Source: Sphingomonadaceae bacterium (GTDB lineage Bacteria > Pseudomonadota > Alphaproteobacteria > Sphingomonadales > Sphingomonadaceae). Taken from it: DNA of 11,967 nt. How positions within the stretch are numbered: position 1 is the stretch's first letter; every line of letters starts with the position of its first letter. The stretch spans positions 1-11,967 of the forward strand of contig CANEVG010000069.1 in assembly GCA_947442095.1 (NCBI GenBank). Reading direction: 5' to 3'. The translations under genes were made by a program, and so were the position numbers. Below the pieces are notes generated by a model. It ran no database searches. It had not been told where the DNA came from and saw only the letters and a program-made list of their open reading frames with translations. Below, piece by piece: positions 1 to 5,616 of the stretch.

Positions 1-975
1 GCAGGCGTGCTCAAGGCAGGCGATGTGGTGATCCTCGAATCGACGAGCCCGGTGGGCACCACCGATGCGATGCGCGATCTGATGGCGGGCCTCAGGCCCG
101 ATCTCAAGTTCCCGGGCCTGACGCGCGAGACGCCCGACGTTGCGATCGCTTACTGCCCCGAGCGGGTGCTGCCGGGGCGCATTCTGGAAGAACTGACCAA
201 CAACGACCGCTCGATCGGCGGGATTACGCCGCGCTGCGCGCGCAAGGCGCTGGCGTTTTACAAGCGCTTCGTGCGCGGCACCTGCGTGACGACCGATGCG
301 CGTTCGGCGGAAATGACCAAGCTGGTCGAGAACGCCTATCGCGACGTGAACATTGCCTTTGCCAACGAACTTTCGATCGTGGCCGACCGCATGGGGCTGG
401 ATGTGTGGGAAGTGATCCGCCTCGCCAACCGGCATCCGCGCGTGAACATCCTGCAGCCCGGCCCGGGCGTGGGCGGACACTGCATCGCGGTCGATCCGTG
501 GTTCATCGTGGCGAGCGCGCCCGAGGATACGCCGCTGATCCGCACCGCGCGCGGGGTGAACGATCAGAAGATGCATCATGTGATCGCGCGCGCAACCGAA
601 CTGGTTGATGCCCATCCGGGCGCGCGCGTTGCCTGCCTCGGCCTCGCGTTCAAGGCCAATATCGACGATTTCCGCGAGAGCCCGGCGCGGTTCGTCGCAG
701 CGCGGATCGCGCGCAAGTATGGCAATCGCGTTTCCATCGTGGAGCCTTATGCGAGCGCGCTGCCGGTGGAATTCAACGACACCGGTGCCAGCCTGATCGA
801 TCTCGACGATGCGCTGGAGACCTGCAACGTGCTGCTGGTGCTGGTGGACCATGACGTGTTCAAGGTCGTTCCGCTGGCAGAGCGCGTGGGCAAGGTGGTT
901 TATGACACGCGCGGCATCTGGCCCGACCAGCCGGGCGAAGCGCCGGTTTCGGCGGCGCTGCGTCTGGCGAGCTGA
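1..975 (+). CDS. wecC: UDP-N-acetyl-D-mannosamine dehydrogenase, 5'-truncated by window edge
   Basis: NAD-dependent enzyme that oxidises the C6 hydroxyl of UDP-ManNAc in two steps to UDP-ManNAc-uronate, a precursor of surface polysaccharide. The frame is open from base 1, so the true start and the N-terminal NAD-binding Rossmann domain (about 100 residues by comparison with the family's roughly 420) lie outside the window. Visible family signatures are ESTSPVGTT near the left edge, ENAYRDVNIAFANELS (the central helix), GPGVGGHCIAVDP with the catalytic cysteine codon at 481-483, and GLAFKANIDDFRESPA in the C-terminal UDP-binding domain. These fit the WecC branch better than UDP-glucose dehydrogenase; a UDP-GalNAc or UDP-GlcNAc dehydrogenase (WbpA-type) is the main alternative. 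The reading frame is intact to a TGA. The next plus-strand gene begins 86 nt downstream and may share its transcript. Confidence 0.9.
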   Translation, partial: AGVLKAGDVVILESTSPVGTTDAMRDLMAGLRPDLKFPGLTRETPDVAIAYCPERVLPGRILEELTNNDRSIGGITPRCARKALAFYKRFVRGTCVTTDARSAEMTKLVENAYRDVNIAFANELSIVADRMGLDVWEVIRLANRHPRVNILQPGPGVGGHCIAVDPWFIVASAPEDTPLIRTARGVNDQKMHHVIARATELVDAHPGARVACLGLAFKANIDDFRESPARFVAARIARKYGNRVSIVEPYASALPVEFNDTGASLIDLDDALETCNVLLVLVDHDVFKVVPLAERVGKVVYDTRGIWPDQPGEAPVSAALRLAS

Positions 976-1061
976 TCCAGACTGATACATCCCGCCACCG
1001 GTCAGGCGCTACTATGCGTGGCCAGACAAGCGTAAGCTGACAGCGAAAATCGGGAGCAGAG

Positions 1062-2546
1062 GTGCCGAACATGGCTTTCAGGATTGCGCGTTCAGTGATG
1101 CCGCTGGCGATGCTCTGTGTGATTGGGTGCAGCGGCCTTGGCAGCGAATCCAACGCGCAGGCCAGCCAGCAGCGCAGCGTGGCGGCCCCCGCTGTCCCGT
1201 CTGCCCCGCCCTTGCAGCCTGTGGCACGCCCAGTGCCGCCGCGCGCCCAAACGCCCGCCGAATTTGCGGCTAACGATCAGCAGTATCCCTTCTACATGCC
1301 GATGCAGGGCCTGCGCCGCCCGGCCAACCGCTTCTTCATCAAGTGCGACGCCTCGCAGGCGGCGGGGCGCCCGGTCTTTCAGGGCAACGATCCGGCCGGC
1401 CTCTACGGCGCGGCCGTCGGTGGGTACGAGTTCATTTTCGAAGCGCGCGACCGGGCCGGGCGGCCTTGCGTCTATCCGTTTGCGATGATGCTGCCGAACA
1501 TCAACGGCGATCTTAATGGCACGCAGTATATCTTCCGCTCCTCGATCCCGGGCGAGCGGGCGATATTGCGCACCAATGACGAATGGGCGGCGCTGCCGAT
1601 GCGAGCGCTGGAGATGGGGCGCAATCGCATCCACTTCGAGATGCGCGATATCGAGCTCGATCTGCCCGGCGCGATCCAGGCGATGGGCGCGCTGCATCTG
1701 GAGACTTTTGGCGGCACGCGGCAGGGGCTGTTTACCGCAGTGCTGCGCCGCGTAAGGATCTTCGGCGGCAAGAACGCGATTTTCGCGCCGGGCGGGGAGT
1801 CCATGCTCTATATCGAGGACAGCGAGATTGCCGGGAATGTCGGCAGCAATGTCGACCAGGAGCACGCCACGTACATCAACGGCACGCTGGTCTCGCATTT
1901 TCGCAATGTGACCTGGAAGGGGCAGCGGGGTGGAGGCAATGTCGCGAGCGGGCACCAGCTCAAGGACAAGGCCTACTTGCGCATCTACGAGAACGTGACG
2001 GTTTCGAACACGCCGGCGATGGGGTCCCCTTCAGCGATGCCGCTGATCGATGCCTCCTCGTTCGGGTTCACGTGGAGCGACAATCTGCACATCCACAGGG
2101 TCCAGCCGCTGCAGGAACCGCGCGAGTCGCTGGTCGATCTGCGCAGCGAGATCCTTTATGGCAATCCTGAGCATTACCCTTGGCCAACCATTGCGATGCC
2201 AGACTGGCGCATGCCGGCAAATCCGCTGGGCGCACTCGACAAGGTCTATCTCTCGGTGTTCTTCAACACCACAGTCTCGAGCTTTCGCACCGAGCCTTAT
2301 GTCTTCGCGCTGCGCCCGTGGGGCCGCGGCTATGAGCCAGGGACCGCGACGGTGGTGGGCGAGGGGATGACCACACGCGCCGAACAGCGCGCGGTTTCGC
2401 TGGCGTTCAATACGCGCGGATCGCTGGCCAAGGTTTTTTCCGGACCTGGGTGGACTTATGCTAACCCGCGCCTGCCCGAGGACGCGCTATGGGTGCGGGA
2501 CCGCGATACCTTCATCCGCCATGCGTTGGGGCTGATCGGAAGATAG
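1062..2546 (+). CDS. Predicted lipoprotein with probable right-handed beta-helix (pectate-lyase-like) fold
   Basis: Not recognised as a characterised gene. The N-terminus has a basic stretch, a hydrophobic core (about residues 12-21) and a lipobox V-I-G-C at residues 20-23. The residue after the cysteine is Ser rather than Asp, which by the E. coli rule suggests outer-membrane sorting. A Pro/Ala-rich linker (about 40-65) leads into a globular body. From about residue 185 to 345 short beta-rich segments recur (IHFEMRDIEL, LHLETFGG, VLRRVRIFGGKNAIF, LYIEDSEIAGN, LVSHFRNVTW, LRIYENVTVSN), each with alternating hydrophobics and small or Asn turns, as in parallel beta-helix proteins that bind or cleave acidic polysaccharide. 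I cannot assign catalytic residues. The start is either GTG 1062 (GGGAG five nt upstream) or ATG 1071 (AGAGG eight nt upstream); ATG 1071 is equally credible and removes three residues. Its position after a wecC-type gene suggests a role in polysaccharide modification or export (inference). Confidence 0.75.
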   Translation: MPNMAFRIARSVMPLAMLCVIGCSGLGSESNAQASQQRSVAAPAVPSAPPLQPVARPVPPRAQTPAEFAANDQQYPFYMPMQGLRRPANRFFIKCDASQAAGRPVFQGNDPAGLYGAAVGGYEFIFEARDRAGRPCVYPFAMMLPNINGDLNGTQYIFRSSIPGERAILRTNDEWAALPMRALEMGRNRIHFEMRDIELDLPGAIQAMGALHLETFGGTRQGLFTAVLRRVRIFGGKNAIFAPGGESMLYIEDSEIAGNVGSNVDQEHATYINGTLVSHFRNVTWKGQRGGGNVASGHQLKDKAYLRIYENVTVSNTPAMGSPSAMPLIDASSFGFTWSDNLHIHRVQPLQEPRESLVDLRSEILYGNPEHYPWPTIAMPDWRMPANPLGALDKVYLSVFFNTTVSSFRTEPYVFALRPWGRGYEPGTATVVGEGMTTRAEQRAVSLAFNTRGSLAKVFSGPGWTYANPRLPEDALWVRDRDTFIRHALGLIGR

Positions 2547-3473
2547 GCCTTGCGCCGCGTTCCAGCGCGCGCGGATCATGTCTGATGTCTCCCGGCTGCC
2601 GTCGTGGCTCCAGCCGGGTTCGCGGATCAGGTAGGCGAGCTTGTAGCGCCACGGCGCGCGGGCGAAATCGCCGAGCATCGCCTTCCATTCGTGGAACACG
2701 CTGTGCAGCACATTGAATGTGCCGAGCTGGCGGACCACGCCGTAGCGCACCGGCTCGCTGTCGAGCTCGGGCTGGAAGGTGCCGAACAGGCGGTCCCACA
2801 GCATCAGCACGCCGGCGAAATTGCGATCGAGATAGAGCGGGTTCGTGGCGTGGTGGACGCGGTGGTGCGAGGGCGTGTTGAACAGCCATTCGAACCAGCG
2901 CGGCATGCGGCGCACGGCTTCAGTGTGGATCCAGAACTGGCCAATCGTGTTTATCGCGCCGACGGTTAGGATCATCGCCGGGGAGAAACCGATGAAGGCG
3001 GGCCAGATGCGCAGGCCGAACGACACCGCAAAAAAACCGGTCCAGGTCTGCCGCAGCGCGGTGCTGAGGTTGTAGTGCTGGCTGGTGTGGTGGTTGACAT
3101 GCGCGGCCCATAGCCAGCGGACGCGGTGGCCGATGCGGTGCACCCAGTAGTAGTTGAAATCATCGAGCACCAGCATGGCAAGCCATGCCCACCATATGAA
3201 AGGCACTGTCGCCACCCGGTGATCGTAGAGCCACAGCGCGGCGGCATAGATCGCTCCGCCGACCAGCGCGCCTTCGATCGTGCTGCCAAGGCCGAGCAGC
3301 AACGAGGTGCGCATGTCCTGCGCCTCATAAGCCTCAGGGGCATGGCGGCGGGCCCAGGCGATCTCGATCAGGATGAGCGCGACGAACACCGGCACGGCAT
3401 AGGTGATCACGTTGATGGGCGCGGCGATCGGCTGGCTCAGCGCCTGTTCGAGCCATGTGAGGAAACTGTTCAT
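2487..3473 (-). CDS. AGMO-like fatty acid hydroxylase / sterol desaturase superfamily membrane enzyme
   Basis: Integral-membrane di-iron oxygenase of 328 residues. The three histidine clusters that bind the two irons are present: HRIGH (H112/H116), HVNHH (H125/H128/H129) and HHRVHH (H203/H204/H207/H208). Around them are YYWVHRIGH, WAAHVNHHTSQHYNLSTALRQ-type and NPLYLDRNFAGVLMLWDRLFGTF segments, which resemble alkylglycerol monooxygenase (TMEM195/AGMO) more than C-5 sterol desaturase. Hydrophobic segments lie at about 21-40, 55-82, 91-110 and 145-182. The substrate cannot be told from sequence; hydroxylation of an ether lipid, fatty acid or carotenoid-like lipid is possible. It is the last gene of a three-gene minus-strand operon, with its ATG overlapping the TGA of the preceding gene (3470-3473). 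Its last 19 codons and stop overlap the end of the convergent beta-helix gene; the tail after about residue 305 is polar and looks dispensable. Confidence 0.9.
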   Translation of the reverse strand: MNSFLTWLEQALSQPIAAPINVITYAVPVFVALILIEIAWARRHAPEAYEAQDMRTSLLLGLGSTIEGALVGGAIYAAALWLYDHRVATVPFIWWAWLAMLVLDDFNYYWVHRIGHRVRWLWAAHVNHHTSQHYNLSTALRQTWTGFFAVSFGLRIWPAFIGFSPAMILTVGAINTIGQFWIHTEAVRRMPRWFEWLFNTPSHHRVHHATNPLYLDRNFAGVLMLWDRLFGTFQPELDSEPVRYGVVRQLGTFNVLHSVFHEWKAMLGDFARAPWRYKLAYLIREPGWSHDGSRETSDMIRARWNAAQGLSSDQPQRMADEGIAVPHP

Positions 3474-3886
3474 GCCGCGCGCCCCAGCCGCCGCAGACTG
3501 GCTGCCCAGACTTGCGCTTCGGCCCCGAGATCCAGCGTTACGCTGCCGAAATGGGGGTCGTCGGTCGAGAGCGTGAGAAAACCCTGATCGAGCCGCACGC
3601 CAGCATGCGAGGTGAGCAGCCGGGCGGCAAAGCGCGCGCCGTGGCGGCGAATGAGGATGACTTCACCGGCGCGGTTGCGCAGCAGCGCACCGATGCGCGC
3701 CCGGTCCAGCGCAACCTCCACGGGTGCGAAACCGTAGCGCGCTTCCTCGGCGAGCGCCCGCGCAGCGGCCTCGTTGGCAATGCGCACGTCCTCGCCCAGT
3801 CGGAAGGCGCGGACCATGACGTAGACCAGCAGGATCGCCAGCAGCGAACCTGCTGCCTGCAGCGCAAGCGCAGTGATGCCGCTCAT
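3470..3886 (-). CDS. Small one-pass membrane protein of unknown function
   Basis: A 138-residue protein that I do not recognise. Residues about 5-27 (ALALQAAGSLLAILLVYVMV) form a single hydrophobic helix. A charged, Ala/Glu-rich helical stretch (about 30-50) follows, then a soluble domain with a mixed alpha/beta pattern ending in an Arg-rich tail. It contains no cysteines and no visible catalytic motif. The positive-inside balance (little charge before the helix, Arg just after it) suggests an N-out/C-in orientation, i.e. a cytoplasmic domain, but this is weak. Both ends overlap neighbours by ATGA (3883-3886 upstream, 3470-3473 downstream), so it is very likely translated with the DUF442 gene before it and the membrane hydroxylase after it. 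The tight fit and the clean open frame argue that it is a real gene despite the lack of a named family. Confidence 0.75.
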   Translation of the reverse strand: MSGITALALQAAGSLLAILLVYVMVRAFRLGEDVRIANEAAARALAEEARYGFAPVEVALDRARIGALLRNRAGEVILIRRHGARFAARLLTSHAGVRLDQGFLTLSTDDPHFGSVTLDLGAEAQVWAASLRRLGRAA

Positions 3887-4317
3887 TTGGGCTGCGCGGC
3901 CAGAAAATCGAGCTGCGGGCGGATCGCGCTCACATCATAACCTGCGCCCGCGGCGCTGGCGGCGATCGTGCCCAGGTCAGTGCCCATGCGCGCCTGGGTG
4001 AGTGCCCAGAGCAGCGTTGAGCGCGTGCCCGAGCGGCAATAGGCCAGCACCGGCTTGTCACCGGCTGAGGCCAGCGCTTCCTGCATGGCCTCCACCTGCG
4101 GCATCGAAAACCCCGCGTGGGTGACGGGAATGGCGGCATAGGAGATCCCGGCGGCAATGGCAGCGGCTTCGATTTCGGCGCCCGGCGTCTGGTCGTCGGA
4201 TTCGTCTTCGGGCCGGTTGTTGATGATCAGGCCGATGCCGAGCGAAGCGGCCTTGGCAATGTCGGTCACGCCGATCTGCGGGCTGGCATAGGTTTTGTCA
4301 TCGATCTTGCGGAACAC
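3883..4317 (-). CDS. DUF442 / TIGR01244-type rhodanese-like sulfur transferase or phosphatase
   Basis: A 144-residue cytoplasmic protein matching the stand-alone DUF442 domain (the N-terminal domain of Blh-type fusions, annotated as TIGR01244 sulfur transferase). The active-site loop is C94-R-S-G-T-R99 followed by Ser, in the context LAYCRSGTRS. It has four residues between Cys and Arg, as in rhodanese loops, rather than the five of tyrosine phosphatases. The typical N-terminal features INNRPEDES (about 32-40) and IPVTHAGFS (63-71) are present, as is a C-terminal GYDVSAIRPQLDF segment. The start codon is GTG at 4317, supported by AAGGA at 4327-4323 five nt upstream. Family members are often linked to sulfide or persulfide handling. 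Here the gene leads an operon with a small membrane protein and an AGMO-like oxygenase, so the physiological link is unclear. Confidence 0.88.
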   Translation of the reverse strand: MFRKIDDKTYASPQIGVTDIAKAASLGIGLIINNRPEDESDDQTPGAEIEAAAIAAGISYAAIPVTHAGFSMPQVEAMQEALASAGDKPVLAYCRSGTRSTLLWALTQARMGTDLGTIAASAAGAGYDVSAIRPQLDFLAAQPK

Positions 4318-4322
4318 GAGTG

Positions 4323-4327
4323 TCCTT
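4323..4327 (-). promoter_or_regulatory. Shine-Dalgarno site for the DUF442 gene
   Basis: Read on the minus strand, AAGGA lies five nt before the GTG at 4317. It decides that GTG is the start, since no in-frame ATG lies close by. Confidence 0.6.
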
Positions 4328-4413
4328 TCGGTCGGGTGCTAGGCAGCAGGAGCCGACGAGCAGGGAACCGGCTGCGGCCCTGTTGCCGGGCGTGTCAAAG
4401 TGCGACTTCACCG

Positions 4414-4443
4414 CTTTGCCCAAACCAGCCGCCTTGGGCAAGG
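4414..4443. repeat. Inverted repeat in the divergent promoter region
   Basis: The arms CTTTGCCCAA (4414-4423) and TTGGGCAAGG (4434-4443) pair over ten positions with one T/G wobble, around a 10-nt spacer. No T-run follows on either strand, so it is not an intrinsic terminator. It could be an operator or a leader structure. Confidence 0.45.
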
Positions 4444-4657
4444 GCAACAAGGTCATGGCACAAAGGCCACAATTTCGGCTGGAAGCCTTTTGAAACGTCG
4501 AATCCGTTCGCTCTTGCGGCTTTTGTTGGTTATAGTCTTAACTGCAGAGAAGCGGTCAGACGGAGTCTGGCACAATTCCCTTGCTGTGTCGTTGGCAGCC
4601 GCGTCCGGCTTTCGGCACCCAGGAAAGCAGGGGCGGAACGAAGGTCTATTGGTTTTT

Positions 4658-5473
4658 ATGGGTTTTGACAGAGGGCGGCGGGGTCGCGGACGCGACAAGC
4701 GCGATGGTTTCGGCGATGAAGGCGGATTCGATCCCTACGGCGGCGGTGGCGGCGGTGGTTTCGGCGGCGGATTTGATCGCGGCGGTTTTGGCGGCGGCGG
4801 CGGTGGTGGTCGCGGCGGTTTTGGCGGCGGCGATCGTGGCGGCTTCAGCGGCGGTGGCGACCGCGGCGGTTTTGGCGGCGGTGATCGCGGCGGTTTTGGC
4901 GGCGGCGGTGCCCCGCGCGGCGGCGGCGGCGGCTTCGGTGGCCCGCGCGGTCCGGGCGGCGGTGGCGGCGGCGGCGGAATGCCGGCCCAGGTCGTCGGCA
5001 CCGGCAAGGGTGTCGTCAAGTTTTTCAACTCGCAGAAGGGCTTCGGCTTTATCCAGCGGGAAGATGGCGGCGAGGACGTGTTCGTCCACATCAGTGCGGT
5101 CGAGCGTGCGGGCCTTGAAGGCCTCGCGGAAGGCCAGCAGCTCGAGTTCAACCTCGTTGATCGCGGCGGCAAGGTCTCCGCAGCCGATCTGCAGGTTGTC
5201 GGCGATGTGATCGCGGTTGCGGCCAAGCCTGCGGCACCGCAGCGCCAGCTGACCGGCGAGAAGGCAACCGGCACGGTAAAGTTCTTCAACGCGATGAAGG
5301 GCTTCGGCTTCATCACGCGTGATGACGGCCAGCCGGACGCGTTCGTGCACATCAGCGCGGTCGAGCGTTCGGGCATGCGCGAGCTCAACGAGGGCGACAA
5401 GCTCGAGTTCGACCTCGAAGTGGATCGCCGGGGCAAGTATTCGGCCGTCAATCTGACGCCGCGACAAGACTGA
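4658..5473 (+). CDS. Double cold-shock-domain protein with glycine-rich RGG N-terminus
   Basis: Predicted RNA/ssDNA-binding protein of 271 residues. Residues 1-20 are strongly basic (MGFDRGRRGRGRDKRD...). Residues 28-107 are a low-complexity tract built from repeats of GGFGGGDR/RGGFGGG, with many RGG boxes. Two cold-shock domains follow, at about 115-182 and 203-267. Each carries RNP1 (KGFGFIQRE and KGFGFITRD) and RNP2 (VFVHISAVER and AFVHISAVER). Typical CspA proteins have one domain of about 70 residues. The ATG at 4658 was chosen because the basic motif after it is typical of sphingomonad homologues and the frame upstream has no protein character. AAGG at 4641-4644 lies 13 nt away, longer than usual. 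An in-frame ATG at 4979 (M108) sits exactly before the first domain and could give a tail-less form. The gene is flanked by its own leader and terminators, so it is probably monocistronic. Confidence 0.88.
   Translation: MGFDRGRRGRGRDKRDGFGDEGGFDPYGGGGGGGFGGGFDRGGFGGGGGGGRGGFGGGDRGGFSGGGDRGGFGGGDRGGFGGGGAPRGGGGGFGGPRGPGGGGGGGGMPAQVVGTGKGVVKFFNSQKGFGFIQREDGGEDVFVHISAVERAGLEGLAEGQQLEFNLVDRGGKVSAADLQVVGDVIAVAAKPAAPQRQLTGEKATGTVKFFNAMKGFGFITRDDGQPDAFVHISAVERSGMRELNEGDKLEFDLEVDRRGKYSAVNLTPRQD
4739..4978 (+). repeat. In-frame low-complexity repeat encoding Gly/RGG tract
   Basis: About 240 nt of imperfect GGCGGT/GATCGCGGCGGTTTTGGCGG units encode the glycine-rich tract of the cold-shock protein. Length variation between strains is likely because repeats of this kind can slip. 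Long open frames appear on the opposite strand here only because GCC-rich sequence rarely makes stops. Confidence 0.8.
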
Positions 5474-5483
5474 TCCGGGTGCT

Positions 5484-5509
5484 GGGTCGCCGGTGCTTGC
5501 CGGTGACCC
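5484..5509 (+). terminator. Hairpin downstream of the cold-shock gene
   Basis: GGGTCGCCGG (5484-5493) pairs with CCGGTGACCC (5500-5509) over 10 bp with one G/U, around a 6-nt loop, starting 10 nt after the stop codon. No T-run follows, so it may protect the mRNA 3' end or act together with the next hairpin. Confidence 0.5.
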
Positions 5510-5531
5510 CGCGCCCTTCAAGATAAGCAGG

Positions 5532-5560
5532 TGGCGGCCCTTCGGGGTCGCCATTTGTCG
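5532..5560 (+). terminator. Intrinsic terminator with UUCG tetraloop
   Basis: TGGCGGCCC (5532-5540) pairs with GGGTCGCCA (5545-5553) with one G/U. It closes a C(UUCG)G tetraloop, an exceptionally stable loop, and is followed by TTTGTCGTTT. It most likely ends the cold-shock transcript and separates it from argD, whose start is 63 nt beyond the stem. Confidence 0.7.
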
Positions 5561-5603
5561 TTTACGATATTGCTCTCGGCTGGATCCGGGGGGCTTGAGC
5601 GAG

Positions 5604-5608
5604 AAGGA
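5604..5608 (+). promoter_or_regulatory. Shine-Dalgarno site for argD
   Basis: AAGGA eight nt before the ATG at 5617 is well placed and supports this start. Confidence 0.65.
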
Positions 5609-5616
5609 ACCGTGAC

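Larger units (their letters stand above)
4318..4657. promoter_or_regulatory. Divergent intergenic region between the DUF442 operon and the cold-shock gene
   Basis: These 340 nt separate two divergent genes and must hold both promoters. On the minus strand a perfect TTGACA hexamer occupies 4398-4393, about 76 nt before the GTG start, but I see no good -10 at 16-18 nt. On the plus strand TATAGT at 4531-4536 is an A/T-rich candidate -10 for the cold-shock gene, with no convincing -35; it would give a leader of roughly 115 nt, compatible with the long 5' leaders of cspA-type mRNAs. A 10-bp inverted repeat sits at 4414-4443. A weak open frame from GTG 4400 runs in phase into the cold-shock gene but does not look like protein. 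I see no tRNA or small-RNA signature. Confidence 0.45.

Noticed and set aside
1092..1955. 287-codon minus-strand open frame inside the beta-helix gene
   Set aside because: Composition is Arg/Ala/His-rich as expected for antisense of a GC-rich gene, with no recognisable motif. The plus-strand frame has a signal sequence and a coherent fold pattern.
4480..4515. Possible tRNA fragment because of a GTCGAATCC-like string
   Set aside because: No acceptor, D or anticodon stems can be drawn around it.
4400..4657. In-frame upstream extension of the cold-shock protein from GTG 4400
   Set aside because: The added 86 residues have no protein-like pattern, while the basic MGFDRGRRGR start at 4658 is the expected N-terminus for this protein type.
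4739..4978. Possible CRISPR array or minisatellite
   Set aside because: The repeats are in frame, have no unique spacers and encode a Gly/RGG tract within a real gene.
4646..5554. Long minus-strand open frames opposite the cold-shock gene
   Set aside because: They encode Ala- or Pro-rich low-complexity products that are the mirror of glycine codons, and they contain no domain. The plus-strand product has two complete cold-shock domains.
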